Positions 18,851-26,719 of a stretch of 64,000 nt of DNA are shown here, one piece after another. The first letter of the stretch is position 1; every line of letters starts with the position of its first letter. The DNA comes from Clostridiales bacterium Firm_14 (GTDB taxonomy: Bacteria > Bacillota > Clostridia > Saccharofermentanales > Saccharofermentanaceae). The notes beneath the pieces are model-generated. The model searched no databases. It worked only from the letters and a program-made list of their open reading frames with translations, and was not told the origin of the DNA. The stretch covers positions 1-64,000 of the forward strand of contig LVAT01000045.1 of the NCBI GenBank assembly GCA_001604135.1, written 5' to 3'. A program made the translations under genes and the position numbers.

Positions 18851-18901
18851 TTGACAAACGTATGTTCTGGTTATAGGATATATGCAGAACATTTGTTTGT
18901 C
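18851..18901 (+). promoter_or_regulatory. Promoter overlapped by a 17-bp-arm inverted repeat
   Basis: TTGACA (18851-18856) and TAGGAT (18874-18879) are spaced by 17 bp. An inverted repeat with arms 18853-18869 and 18885-18901, matching at 15 of 17 positions, covers the -35 to just beyond the -10. It could be an operator or an RNA hairpin. The remainder of 18790-19200 holds no other gene besides the 17-codon frame below. Confidence 0.5.
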
Positions 18902-18919
18902 TCAGAAGGAGTCTGTACG

Positions 18920-18973
18920 ATGTCAGAGTTGATGGAAGTCTTTGCTTCATATAAGAAGTTTTCCTTATACTGA
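18920..18973 (+). CDS. Possible 17-residue small peptide
   Basis: ATG 18920 lies 8 nt after AAGGAG and encodes MSELMEVFASYKKFSLY. A TTTT run at codon 14 would allow a -1 shift into a frame that continues with the hydrophobic stretch FLILTVLCFIRPFSTK. This may be a decayed or frameshifted small membrane peptide, or chance. It lies directly behind the inverted-repeat promoter. Confidence 0.3.
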   Translation: MSELMEVFASYKKFSLY

Positions 18974-19200
18974 CCGTATTGTGTTTTATACGACCCTTTT
19001 CAACAAAGTAAATATTCACGGGGACAATCTTCGGGACTTACTTATTTAATCATATATTGCTGACGATAATTATTTATTTATTTGGAAAACTTAATCCTAA
19101 TGTTCATAACAATGTTGATCAGAAGACTGAATGTACTTAACAACTATATATCGGCAAGACCGCAGCTTTCATTTGTCACATGGAGATAGGGGTATGTAAC

Positions 19201-20529
19201 ATGATACTCTCGGAAGAACACAGGATAAAGAAACATAACAATAAGAAGCTTCTTCACGAGATAGACAATTACTGCTATAAAGTGAAGAACCTTTCCAACA
19301 GCGTCAACTACCTGATAAAGCAGTGCTACCGCATTCACACGAAGATAAAGAACGGTAAGACACTAGAAGAATGGGAAGATGAACTTATCAGAGCGATAAA
19401 CAGTGGCATCGCGGAATACAATTTGGGCCGCTCTGAAGTCAAGCGGATACGTTATATTGATGCCGATAACGGATACATAGCCGATGCATATTTTCTCAGT
19501 TGGTATCTGAAAGGAACAGAAGTATATAAAGACGTTCCGTATGCGACATGCAGTCAGATATGCATACAGGAGAAATGCAGAGAATGGAAATCTTTATACA
19601 GCGCTACAGCAGAATACCGGAAAGACCCAAAGAAATTTAAGGAACAACCGCATGTACCGGGATATCTTGATCCGAAGAAAGGAAGAGGTTCACTTGTAAT
19701 CACCAGCCAGAACTTCAAGGTGGATGAGGATGGTAAAGTCACCATGCCTAAGTTCCTTAGTGGGATACACATAAAAGCAAGACACGATAAAGTAAGACAG
19801 ATACGGATAAAGATGTATAAGAGCTCTGTTCTTATCAGTCTTATGTATGAGAAAAAAGAAAAGACAGTAAAAGGCACAAAAGTAATGGGTATAGACTTGG
19901 GTGTCAACAATCTCATAGCAGCGGCATGGGATTCCGAAGACAGGCCTGTATTGATCAACGGGAAACCAATCAAGTCCATAAACCAATACTACAACAAGGC
20001 AAGAGCACATATGCAAAAGGAGGCGAAGGTATATAACGGAAAGAACAGAACAAGAAGAATAGATAAACTTACGGCAAAAAGGAACCGCAAGATAAAAGAC
20101 TATATGCACAAGGCAAGCAGGAAACTAGTTAACCTGGCAGTCTCTTCGAATGTAGGGCTCATAGTTATAGGAGCCAATCAGGGATGGAAACAAAAAGTAC
20201 ACATGGGAAACGTAACAAACCAGAACTTTGTATCCATACCGTATAAGACGCTTATAAACATGATCGAATACAAAGCAAGACTTGAAGGCATTGAGGTAAA
20301 GACTGTACGAGAAAGCTACACGAGCGGAACGAGTTATCTTGACGGAGAAAAGCCCACGAGAGAATACTACAACAAAGAACGAAGAGAGGAACGCGGTCTG
20401 TTCAGGAGCAACAACGGGATACTGATAAACGCAGACATAAATGCTGCATATCAGATGATTAAACTGGGTAGTACAAGAGCAATTCCCATCAAGACAGGAG
20501 AACAGATAACCAAGATAAAAGCAGCCTGA
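19201..20529 (+). CDS. tnpB: TnpB-family RNA-guided nuclease, complete copy
   Basis: A 442-residue protein. The start at ATG 19201 is preferred over ATG 19180 because AGGGG lies about 8 nt upstream. It has an N-terminal helical/WED-like region, then RuvC-I Asp232 (MGIDLGVNN) and RuvC-III Asp412 (INADINAAY). The canonical RuvC-II glutamate is Gln327 (IGANQGWKQ), while Glu371 in RESYTSG, 44 residues on, is kept in both copies. This fits TnpB groups with a relocated glutamate. The CxxC zinc finger is missing. No tnpA is adjacent. It is closely related to the copy at 1-1029, in the same orientation. Confidence 0.92.
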   Translation: MILSEEHRIKKHNNKKLLHEIDNYCYKVKNLSNSVNYLIKQCYRIHTKIKNGKTLEEWEDELIRAINSGIAEYNLGRSEVKRIRYIDADNGYIADAYFLSWYLKGTEVYKDVPYATCSQICIQEKCREWKSLYSATAEYRKDPKKFKEQPHVPGYLDPKKGRGSLVITSQNFKVDEDGKVTMPKFLSGIHIKARHDKVRQIRIKMYKSSVLISLMYEKKEKTVKGTKVMGIDLGVNNLIAAAWDSEDRPVLINGKPIKSINQYYNKARAHMQKEAKVYNGKNRTRRIDKLTAKRNRKIKDYMHKASRKLVNLAVSSNVGLIVIGANQGWKQKVHMGNVTNQNFVSIPYKTLINMIEYKARLEGIEVKTVRESYTSGTSYLDGEKPTREYYNKERREERGLFRSNNGILINADINAAYQMIKLGSTRAIPIKTGEQITKIKAA

Positions 20530-20632
20530 ATTAGATCAGGTAGAGGCATCAGGCTAGTGCCATTAAAGATCCGATATGGTACTATTCATTTCGGAGATTT
20601 ATAAATATCAGTCACGAATTGGTAAATAGCCA
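20530..20632 (+). ncRNA. Right end of second tnpB element, probable omega-RNA 3' scaffold
   Basis: It matches 1030-1132 with only a handful of differences; similarity ends after GGTAAATAGCCA. A hairpin TCCGA...TCGGA (about 20570-20595) is kept. The presumed guide segment starts at 20633, upstream of dcd. Confidence 0.5.
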
Positions 20633-20668
20633 TCAGAAATACGACTACATTCAAAGGGGATAAAGATC

Positions 20669-21205
20669 ATGATTCTTTCCGACAAGACAATACTTAAGAT
20701 GCTCGAAGAAAAGACTCTCACAATAGAGCCTGTTACACCTGAGCAGATCCAGCCTGCAAGCGTTGACATCCGCCTGGGAACTACTTTCTCAGTTGTTGAC
20801 GACACCCCTTCAAGCGTCATCACATTGGAGAACGAGATCAAGTATAAGACTATTACAACAGATACTTTTCTCATCATGCCGGGCCAGTTCGTGCTCGCTA
20901 CGACGATGGAATATTTCGAGCTTCCCAATAACCTTACTGCATTCGTTGAAGGCAGAAGCTCTTTGGGCAGAATGGGCCTCTTTATCCAGAACGCCGGATG
21001 GGTCGATCCTGGCTTCAAGGGCGAGATCACATTGGAGCTTTATAACGCCAACAGATGCGCGATCGAACTTAAGGCGGGAAGAAGAGTCGGCCAGCTGGTT
21101 TTCGCGAAGATGGATGACTATGCTTTGAATCCCTACAACGGCAAATACCAGGGCCAGAAGGGCGCTACAGGATCCAGAGTATTTAAGGATAAAGAAAATA
21201 ACTGA
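20669..21205 (+). CDS. dcd: dCTP deaminase
   Basis: Dcd deaminates dCTP to dUTP for thymidylate synthesis, or in bifunctional members directly to dUMP. The 178-residue sequence shows [11 protein letters not shown] near the N-terminus, the nucleotide loop [10 protein letters not shown] and the catalytic segment [14 protein letters not shown] with its glutamate. Length is normal for the trimeric family. AGGGG lies upstream of the ATG. The gene is 37 bp after the tnpB element, so the insertion may have separated it from its own promoter. Confidence 0.93.
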   Translation: MILSDKTILKMLEEKTLTIEPVTPEQIQPASVDIRLGTTFSVVDDTPSSVITLENEIKYKTITTDTFLIMPGQFVLATTMEYFELPNNLTAFVEGRSSLGRMGLFIQNAGWVDPGFKGEITLELYNANRCAIELKAGRRVGQLVFAKMDDYALNPYNGKYQGQKGATGSRVFKDKENN

Positions 21206-21300
21206 ACCTTATGTGACATGCCGCATCCGCAAACTTGATTTGACTGCCCGCGAGTGTTAGCATTTTGCAGGAAAAATCAGATTAGAAATCAGGTATCATA

Positions 21301-22068
21301 ATGGGCTTTTTATATGAGACGCATCTTCATACATGTGAGGCAAGTGCATGCGGCAAAGTGCACGGCGAGGATTACATCCCCTACATGATGGAGAAGGGCT
21401 ATGCCGGAATAATCGTTACGGATCATTTCTTCAACGGCAACACCTGCGTTCCCGAAGACCTTCCTTGGAAGGAGAGAGTCGAGATCTACTGCTCAGGTTA
21501 CGAGCGCGCTTTGAAGGCTGCTGAGGGCAAGGATTTCAATGTCATGTTCGGCGTCGAATTCAATTTCTGGAAGGATGAATATCTTCTCTACGGAATCGAT
21601 AAGCAGTGGCTCCTTGATAACGAATGCATCATGGACATGACAAGGCATGAGCTTCTTGAAGCCGTTCACAAGGCAGGCGGCATCATGATCCAGGCTCACC
21701 CTTATAGGGAAAGAGATTATCTCGAAGATATCAAGCTCGCGCCGACTGCGTGCGACGGCGTCGAAGTCTATAACGCAGCAAACAGCGCAAACATGAATGC
21801 ATTAGGATATGAATACTGTCAGAAGCTGGGTCTTCCCATGACTGCAGGTTCAGATATCCATTACTTTAACGACAAGAGCATGGGTGCCATGCTTTTCGAG
21901 AAGAAGATAGAGTCAGTAAAAGACTATGCTGCTGCAGTTAAGGCAGGCCTCGGAACGCCTGTGTCACTGACACCCGAAGGCAAGATCATTCCTGTATCAG
22001 AGATCCCTGAGCAGACTGTATCCGTTGAGCTTCCGACACTCCCTGTTATCTATCCCGAAGGACAGTAA
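21301..22068 (+). CDS. PHP-domain phosphoesterase
   Basis: This 255-residue protein has the PHP metal-binding motifs ETHLHT (residues 6-11), VTDHFF, a later AHPYRE and GSDIHY, consistent with a trinuclear metal centre. Relatives include histidinol phosphatase and nucleoside-3',5'-bisphosphate phosphatases; the substrate cannot be told from sequence. Start ATG 21301 has only a weak AGG upstream. It lies 95 bp after dcd. Confidence 0.85.
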   Translation: MGFLYETHLHTCEASACGKVHGEDYIPYMMEKGYAGIIVTDHFFNGNTCVPEDLPWKERVEIYCSGYERALKAAEGKDFNVMFGVEFNFWKDEYLLYGIDKQWLLDNECIMDMTRHELLEAVHKAGGIMIQAHPYRERDYLEDIKLAPTACDGVEVYNAANSANMNALGYEYCQKLGLPMTAGSDIHYFNDKSMGAMLFEKKIESVKDYAAAVKAGLGTPVSLTPEGKIIPVSEIPEQTVSVELPTLPVIYPEGQ

Positions 22069-22112
22069 GTTATACCTATTACCGGCTATAGTTTTTGTTT
22101 ATTATAAACCTA

Positions 22113-22141
22113 TTGACATAGCAGGTAATTGATGATAAATT
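22113..22141 (+). promoter_or_regulatory. Promoter of the ECF S-component attenuator leader
   Basis: TTGACA (22113-22118) and TAAATT (22136-22141) with a 17-bp spacer; transcription would begin near 22148. Confidence 0.65.
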
Positions 22142-22173
22142 CTTCGCAAATCAAACGGAAGGAGAGACCAAAC

Positions 22174-22254
22174 ATGAACAGCATTACTACAACTACGATG
22201 TATCATAAATGTTGTTTTGAAGTCACTCTCCCGCGAATGACCGGCATCTGTTGA
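22174..22254 (+). CDS. 26-residue leader peptide rich in threonine
   Basis: GGAAGGAG lies 9 nt before ATG 22174. The peptide begins MNSITTTTMYHKCC and ends at TGA 22254. Four consecutive Thr codons follow an Ile codon, as in threonine-operon leaders. The segment CTCCCGC (22228-22234), within its later codons, can pair with the 5' arm of the downstream terminator. It is thus a likely regulatory leader rather than a functional protein. Confidence 0.6.
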   Translation: MNSITTTTMYHKCCFEVTLPRMTGIC

Positions 22255-22292
22255 ATGCCAGCTTGATCTAAAACTAATAAATCAGGTTATCT

Positions 22293-22322
22293 GCGGGAGT
22301 TCATATAAGAGCTCCCGTTTTT
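22293..22322 (+). terminator. Attenuator terminator before ECF S component
   Basis: CGGGAG (22294-22299) and CTCCCG (22312-22317) form a hairpin followed by five T residues, only 20 bp before the start codon. The 5' arm, extended as GCGGGAG, can instead pair perfectly over 7 bp with 22228-22234, giving an antiterminator. Confidence 0.75.
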
Positions 22323-22341
22323 GATAAGAAAGGACATGACA

Positions 22342-22890
22342 ATGAGCAGTAAAGAAAACAACAGAAACAACTTAAAGAAAATAGCATACGCAGGCGTGCT
22401 TGCAGCACTGGTATTTATCGGCACGGAGCTTCACATCCCGACCGCGATCGGCCACATCAACTTAGGCGACCTCGTTATACTCGTAAGTTCATATATCTTA
22501 GGCCCTCTGGCATTCTTCCCGGCAGCGATCGGTTCTACACTTGCCGACCTCCTTGCAGGATACCCGCAGTACGCAGTCGCAACATTCATCATTAAAGGCG
22601 TAATGGGTATCGTTGCAGGAATCCTTCTTAAGAGAAATGCTGAAGGAAAGACGCATCTCGTAAGAAAACTCTCCGTCTCAGTTGTCACGGAACTCATCAT
22701 GATCGCAGGCTATTTCGCATTCGAATCATTGCCGTTTATGTATGGTGTTGAAGCCGCTTTAGGATCAGTAATTCCCAACGGCATTCAGGCAAGCGCAGCT
22801 GTCGTCGGCGCAGTACCTCTTATGTACGTCAAGCTCTTTGACAAGTACCAGTTATCTCAGCAAAGGAAGGAGGTTTCTGATATAATCTGA
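22342..22890 (+). CDS. ECF transporter S component, substrate unknown
   Basis: This 182-residue membrane protein has five to six helices and the family pattern of a hydrophobic first helix (AYAGVLAALVFIGTEL), then NLGDLVILVSSYILGPLAF and GSTLADLLAGYPQYAVATFIIKG. It binds a vitamin or similar micronutrient and works with EcfA/EcfT energizing proteins, which are not in the window. ATG 22342 lies 7 nt after AAGGA. Expression is probably controlled by the leader peptide and terminator upstream. Confidence 0.85.
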   Translation: MSSKENNRNNLKKIAYAGVLAALVFIGTELHIPTAIGHINLGDLVILVSSYILGPLAFFPAAIGSTLADLLAGYPQYAVATFIIKGVMGIVAGILLKRNAEGKTHLVRKLSVSVVTELIMIAGYFAFESLPFMYGVEAALGSVIPNGIQASAAVVGAVPLMYVKLFDKYQLSQQRKEVSDII

Positions 22891-22929
22891 TTGTTGTAAA
22901 ACAACTTTTTGGAATAAAGGAGTTTTAGT

Positions 22930-23340
22930 ATGGATAACAATCAGTATCAGCAGCCTCAGTACCAGCAGCCGCAGTATCAGCAGGCGCAACCCGTTTACCA
23001 GTATCAGACACCGGTGCAGCAACAGCAGCCCGTTGATCCCAACTATGCTGCAGTTGCAAAGGAATTCCTGACACAGGCGATCATTTCCTGCGCTATCAGC
23101 ACGCTTCCTGTCGGCAGCATCATTGCCATCAGCATGGCAACCAAGAACAGAAAAGCTCTTCTTGATTACCTGTCGCGCGGAGGTCTTCATACAGACAGGA
23201 TTAAACTAAGCTCGGCGCTCAGCAGAGCCGGCCGTTACACCGGCATCGGCTTTACGATCTTCTGGGCAGTCTGGCTCCTCTACTACGCGCTCGTGATGGT
23301 CTTGCTGTTCTTCGGAATAGCAACACAGATCGGCCGTTAA
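22930..23340 (+). CDS. Small membrane protein with glutamine-rich tail
   Basis: This 136-residue protein of unknown function begins with about 35 residues of Gln/Tyr/Pro-rich repeats (QYQQPQYQQ), then has two hydrophobic regions at about 50-70 and 105-130. AAGGAG precedes the ATG. It is 39 bp after the ECF gene and ends at a bidirectional terminator. No family recognised. Confidence 0.7.
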   Translation: MDNNQYQQPQYQQPQYQQAQPVYQYQTPVQQQQPVDPNYAAVAKEFLTQAIISCAISTLPVGSIIAISMATKNRKALLDYLSRGGLHTDRIKLSSALSRAGRYTGIGFTIFWAVWLLYYALVMVLLFFGIATQIGR

Positions 23341-23364
23341 TGATCTGAAAACTGCAAATAAAGG

Positions 23365-23397
23365 GGCGGTATCTTTATGTGAAGATACCGCCTCTTT
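23365..23397. terminator. Bidirectional intrinsic terminator
   Basis: GGCGGTATCTT and AAGATACCGCC form a perfect 11-bp stem with a 6-nt loop, with T-rich sequence on the right and A-rich on the left. It serves the two convergent genes at 22930 and pheA. Confidence 0.9.
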
Positions 23398-23436
23398 TAT
23401 GTGCTATCTGAAATTTACAAATGCAGACAAATCTAA

Positions 23437-24567
23437 TCAGATATATGTTCCGAGATAAGCGAATTCCGTGGGCTCAGCGTCGAGCTCGCAGAGAAGCGCG
23501 ATGACTTCTTCCGAATATACCGAAGCCTCGAAATCAAGGTAGAACATGAATTCGAAATCCTTTCCTGCAATAGGACGTGATTCGATCTTCGTGAGGTTTA
23601 AGCCAAGTGAAGAGAACTTCGCAAGAGTATCGGCAAGCGCGCCCGGTGTGTGGCCCAAAGCGAGCATTACTGAAGTCTTTGATGCGCCGGGGAAGATCAT
23701 GAGCTCTTTTGTGATGCAGATGAATCTCGTGTAGTTATTGTCTGTGTTCTGAATGTCATCTCTTACAGCTTCCAATCCGTAGAGCTGCTGGCAGTCGGAA
23801 GATGAGATCGCTGCAACGTCCTTGCGTCCTGAATCTGCAACGCTCTTAGCTGCGACTGCAGTGTTCTCAACGATATTCACCTTGATATCCGGGTGTTCCT
23901 TGAGGAACTGGCTGCACTGGCCGATCGCCTGGTTGTGCGAATAAACTTCGCGGATATCATCGAATCTCGTTCCGTGATTGGCGAGGAGCTTGTGGCTGAT
24001 CCTTAATTTGTAGTCTTTTACGATATGGAATTTGTGGTCGACCATGAGGTCATAAACCTGTGTAACTGAACCGAATGAACTGTTCTCGATAGGGAGGATG
24101 CCGAATTTGCAAAGGCCGGATTCAACTGCCTGGAAAACGCCGTCGAACGTCCTGAAATACATGATGTTAGCGTGACGGAAGATCTTATCTGTTGCGATCT
24201 GCGAATAAGCGCCCTCAATGCCCTGGCACGCGACCATGGGTGACTTGGGAAGCTCCTGCGGCGTAGTCTCCAGCGCCTTCTTGATCTGGTCGGCAAGCTC
24301 CGTCCTTGCGCCGTACTCTGTATTCCTGTAAGAGTGGCTGAGATTAAACATTGTGGAGAAAAGAACGCGCTCGTAATTATCGATCAACTGGTTTGATGTC
24401 TCGAGTCCCGCAAGGTAGCTCCGCTCATAGCGTCTGCTCTTCAGAGCGATCTCTGATTTTGTGAGCGTCTCATTTGCCATCTTGCTCGCTTCGAGTCTCT
24501 CCGCGAAAAGCTCCCTGATCTGCTCATCGATCTCTTCAATTCGTTTTCCGGCCTGTTTCTGTGTCAT
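23437..24567 (-). CDS. pheA: Bifunctional chorismate mutase/prephenate dehydratase
   Basis: PheA converts chorismate to prephenate and then to phenylpyruvate for phenylalanine synthesis. The 376-residue protein has an AroQ chorismate mutase domain (about 1-85), a prephenate dehydratase domain (about 105-285, CQGIEGAYSQIA, LPIENSSFGSV and the NYTRFICI motif), and a C-terminal ACT domain with the phenylalanine-binding ESRP motif. The ATG at 24567 is chosen because AGGAGG lies 8 nt upstream; an ATG 6 nt earlier is too close. A terminator and a Phe-rich leader peptide precede it, so it is attenuation-controlled. Confidence 0.95.
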   Translation of the reverse strand: MTQKQAGKRIEEIDEQIRELFAERLEASKMANETLTKSEIALKSRRYERSYLAGLETSNQLIDNYERVLFSTMFNLSHSYRNTEYGARTELADQIKKALETTPQELPKSPMVACQGIEGAYSQIATDKIFRHANIMYFRTFDGVFQAVESGLCKFGILPIENSSFGSVTQVYDLMVDHKFHIVKDYKLRISHKLLANHGTRFDDIREVYSHNQAIGQCSQFLKEHPDIKVNIVENTAVAAKSVADSGRKDVAAISSSDCQQLYGLEAVRDDIQNTDNNYTRFICITKELMIFPGASKTSVMLALGHTPGALADTLAKFSSLGLNLTKIESRPIAGKDFEFMFYLDFEASVYSEEVIALLCELDAEPTEFAYLGTYI

Positions 24568-24584
24568 GTTCATTTCCTCCTGAC

Positions 24585-24620
24585 AAATTAAAAGCCCCAC
24601 AGTCTTGTTCACTGCGGGGC
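24585..24620 (-). terminator. pheA attenuator terminator
   Basis: On the minus strand GCCCCGCAGT and ACTGTGGGGC pair over 10 bp with one G-U, followed by TTTTAATTT. The segment GCAGTGAAC (24607-24615) can instead pair perfectly over 9 bp with GTTCACTGC at 24657-24665, just behind the leader stop codon. Confidence 0.88.
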
Positions 24621-24664
24621 CCTATAATCTACGTAAATCAAGCTATTTATTTACATGCAGTGAA

Positions 24665-24730
24665 CTAATTACCCCTATTCATAAAGGCAAAAAATGAAAA
24701 CTCACGCCATGTAAATGCAAAATTAGTCAT
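24665..24730 (-). CDS. Phenylalanine-rich leader peptide of pheA
   Basis: The 21-residue frame reads MTNFAFTWREFSFFAFMNRGN and has six Phe codons. Its stop codon abuts the antiterminator strand. Ribosome stalling at Phe codons would leave that strand free and allow read-through into pheA, as in enterobacterial pheA control. There is no ribosome binding site, and the -10 box is only 7 nt before the ATG, so it may be translated leaderless. Confidence 0.85.
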   Translation of the reverse strand: MTNFAFTWREFSFFAFMNRGN

Positions 24731-24736
24731 GCCGAA

Positions 24737-24764
24737 ATTATATACCAAGTTTTCGGATTGTAAA
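24737..24764 (-). promoter_or_regulatory. pheA leader promoter
   Basis: On the minus strand TTTACA (24759-24764) and TATAAT (24737-24742) are spaced by 16 bp. The predicted transcription start is at or within a base or two of the leader ATG. Confidence 0.75.
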
Positions 24765-24829
24765 CACTTTTGTTCAAATCTGTTCGAAAAATTTGGCGCT
24801 GTGCTCCCGATTATTACCACGCACTAAAA

Positions 24830-25300
24830 AATTGCCCCGCACCCGATGCTCGGACTTATATATTTTATTGCGATGTTTTTCAGTGCTTTTTGGCGCTTTT
24901 CTGTCGGTTTCTTGCAGGCTTTTGCAAGTTTCTGAACTGCTTTGCCGGCTTTTTGGTTATCCTTTCAGAGGAATCAATGCGTGCTTTGTAATGTTTTGTC
25001 GGGTGTGATCCGGCTTGCGACAGTTGGAAGCAGTCTGGTAAGAAAATTGGCAGCCGGCGGCAAAAAATAGCCGTAAAACCGGTAACGTGCGGATCAGAAG
25101 CATTTTGGAAGCCGGGAGACCTTTAAAGATAAATGCACCCGACAAAACATGTGAAATCTACACGGGTTTCCGCTAAAGGAGGCGGCAAAAGCCTGCAAGG
25201 ATCTTACAAAAGCCTGCAGGCAGTCTGCAAAACTTACTAAGAAAACCGACAATCACCCGACAAAAGGCGGCAATCGACCGACAAGGAATTATATGAAAAG
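24830..25300. repeat. Gene-free region with nested and dispersed inverted repeats
   Basis: The 640 bp between the pheA leader and murT hold no convincing gene. A perfect 15-bp inverted repeat (24991-25005 and 25136-25150, core TTTTGTCGGG) encloses a second one, TGATCCG/CGGATCA (25006-25012 and about 25090-25096). Copies related to CTTGCAGGCTTTTGCAAG (24911-24928) recur inverted near 25185-25225, followed by GTCGG/CCGAC-containing pieces. The pattern suggests a structured RNA, terminators or remnants of small mobile repeats. Confidence 0.6.
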
Positions 25301-25334
25301 TATGGGTGATTTTGCGGCTCTATAAATAAATTTA

Positions 25335-25363
25335 TTAAAAGATATGTCTTCGCGTGATATAAT
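25335..25363 (+). promoter_or_regulatory. murT promoter
   Basis: TTAAAA (25335-25340) and TATAAT (25358-25363) are spaced by 17 bp. The -10 ends 9 nt before the murT ATG and no ribosome binding site fits between, suggesting a leaderless transcript. Confidence 0.55.
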
Positions 25364-25372
25364 TGCAACGCT

Positions 25373-26719
25373 ATGAAGATAAGAGTGTTTACAGCTATTG
25401 TTGTTTGTAAGATCGTCAGATGCCTTGCCAAGCTTTTCGGACGCGGCTCGAGCCTGCCCGGCAAGTATGCCCTGAAGATCTGCCCGGACATCCTCTCGAA
25501 CTTAAAGCTGCCGGAGCTTTCTATTGCCGTTACAGGTTCTAACGGTAAGACTTCGACGGTCGAGATGATCGCGCACGTTCTTAAGAGCAACGGCCTTAAG
25601 GTCGCTTATAACAAAGAGGGTTCCAACCAGATCGAAGGCGTTGTTACTTTCCTTGTAGGCGACTGCACAATGGGCGGCAAGGTCAAGAGCGACGTTATCC
25701 TCCTGGAGGCTGACGAGAGATATTCGAGATATATTTTCAAGTACTTCCATCCGAAGTATTTTGTTATCAATAACCTTTACAGGGACCAGATGACCAGGAA
25801 CGGCCATCCGGAGTTCATTAAAAGCGTTATCGGCCAGGCTGTCTACGATGACATGACCTTGATCCTTAATGCGGACGATCCGCTTGTTTCGAGCTTCGGC
25901 AAGGACAGGGAAGGAACGATCTATTTCGGCGCGGACAAGCTCCCGACGGATAAGGCAGAGCACGAGGGGATCTATAACGACGGCAAGTACTGCCCGGTCT
26001 GCAAGAAGCCGATGGAATACGAGTATTATCACTACAATCATATCGGAAAGTTCAAGTGCACGGAGTGCGGTTTTGAAAGGCATGATACAGACCATACGCT
26101 GACTTCCACGAAGGAAGAGAACGGCAAGGCTTCGATCGTGATCGACGGCAAATACGATATTCCGGTTTTCTTTACGGGTATCTACCATTGCTACAATATT
26201 CTCGCTGCATTTACTGCGGCTGTTACTGCAGGGATAGATCCTAACAAGGCTGCTGAGTCGCTCGGAGGTTATATCCTTAAGTCAGGAAGGATCTCTGACT
26301 TTACGCTCGGCAAGCTCGACGGAAGACTGCTTCTTTCCAAGCATGAGAATTCTGTATCGTACGACAGGTCGATCGACGTCGTTGTATCCGATAACCGCAG
26401 GAAGAGCGTCATGTTTATCGTTGATGCGATAAGCCGCAAGTACTACACTTCGGATTCGAGCTGGCTCTGGGATATTAATTTCGAGAAGCTCAAGGGAGCT
26501 AATATCGACAAGATAATCCTTGCGGGACAGTATTGCGATGACCTGGCGGTCAGATTCGAGCTGGCAGGTGCTGATGAGAGCAAGATCGAGATTTTCGAGC
26601 AGGTGCCTGACGCGGCAGAATACTGCGCGCACAACCTCGACTCATTCTTATACGTGATCACATGCTTCTCTGATAAGGAGAAGATCTTATCGATCGTCAC
26701 AAGGAGGGAACTCGCATGA
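25373..26719 (+). CDS. murT: MurT-type Mur ligase (lipid II isoglutaminyl synthase subunit)
   Basis: MurT activates the alpha-carboxyl of D-Glu in lipid II for amidation, with ammonia normally supplied by GatD. The 448-residue protein has the Mur ligase P-loop TGSNGKTST (about residues 56-64), a four-cysteine ribbon inserted at about 205-235 (CPVC...CTEC) typical of MurT, and a C-terminal MurT domain. A hydrophobic N-terminus may touch the membrane. It overlaps the downstream gatD-like gene by 4 bp. Function of the complex is uncertain because the partner appears inactive (see next entry). Confidence 0.92.
   Translation: MKIRVFTAIVVCKIVRCLAKLFGRGSSLPGKYALKICPDILSNLKLPELSIAVTGSNGKTSTVEMIAHVLKSNGLKVAYNKEGSNQIEGVVTFLVGDCTMGGKVKSDVILLEADERYSRYIFKYFHPKYFVINNLYRDQMTRNGHPEFIKSVIGQAVYDDMTLILNADDPLVSSFGKDREGTIYFGADKLPTDKAEHEGIYNDGKYCPVCKKPMEYEYYHYNHIGKFKCTECGFERHDTDHTLTSTKEENGKASIVIDGKYDIPVFFTGIYHCYNILAAFTAAVTAGIDPNKAAESLGGYILKSGRISDFTLGKLDGRLLLSKHENSVSYDRSIDVVVSDNRRKSVMFIVDAISRKYYTSDSSWLWDINFEKLKGANIDKIILAGQYCDDLAVRFELAGADESKIEIFEQVPDAAEYCAHNLDSFLYVITCFSDKEKILSIVTRRELA

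Noticed and set aside
1-20632. Composite transposon bounded by the two tnpB copies
   Set aside because: The copies are in direct orientation but no transposase, matching outer ends or target duplication can be seen, and the interval holds the housekeeping gene mnmA. Two independent insertions explain it as well.
22240-22300. preQ1 or TPP riboswitch before the ECF S component
   Set aside because: An AAAACTAA tail is present but the conserved core of either class cannot be found; leader-peptide attenuation explains the region better.
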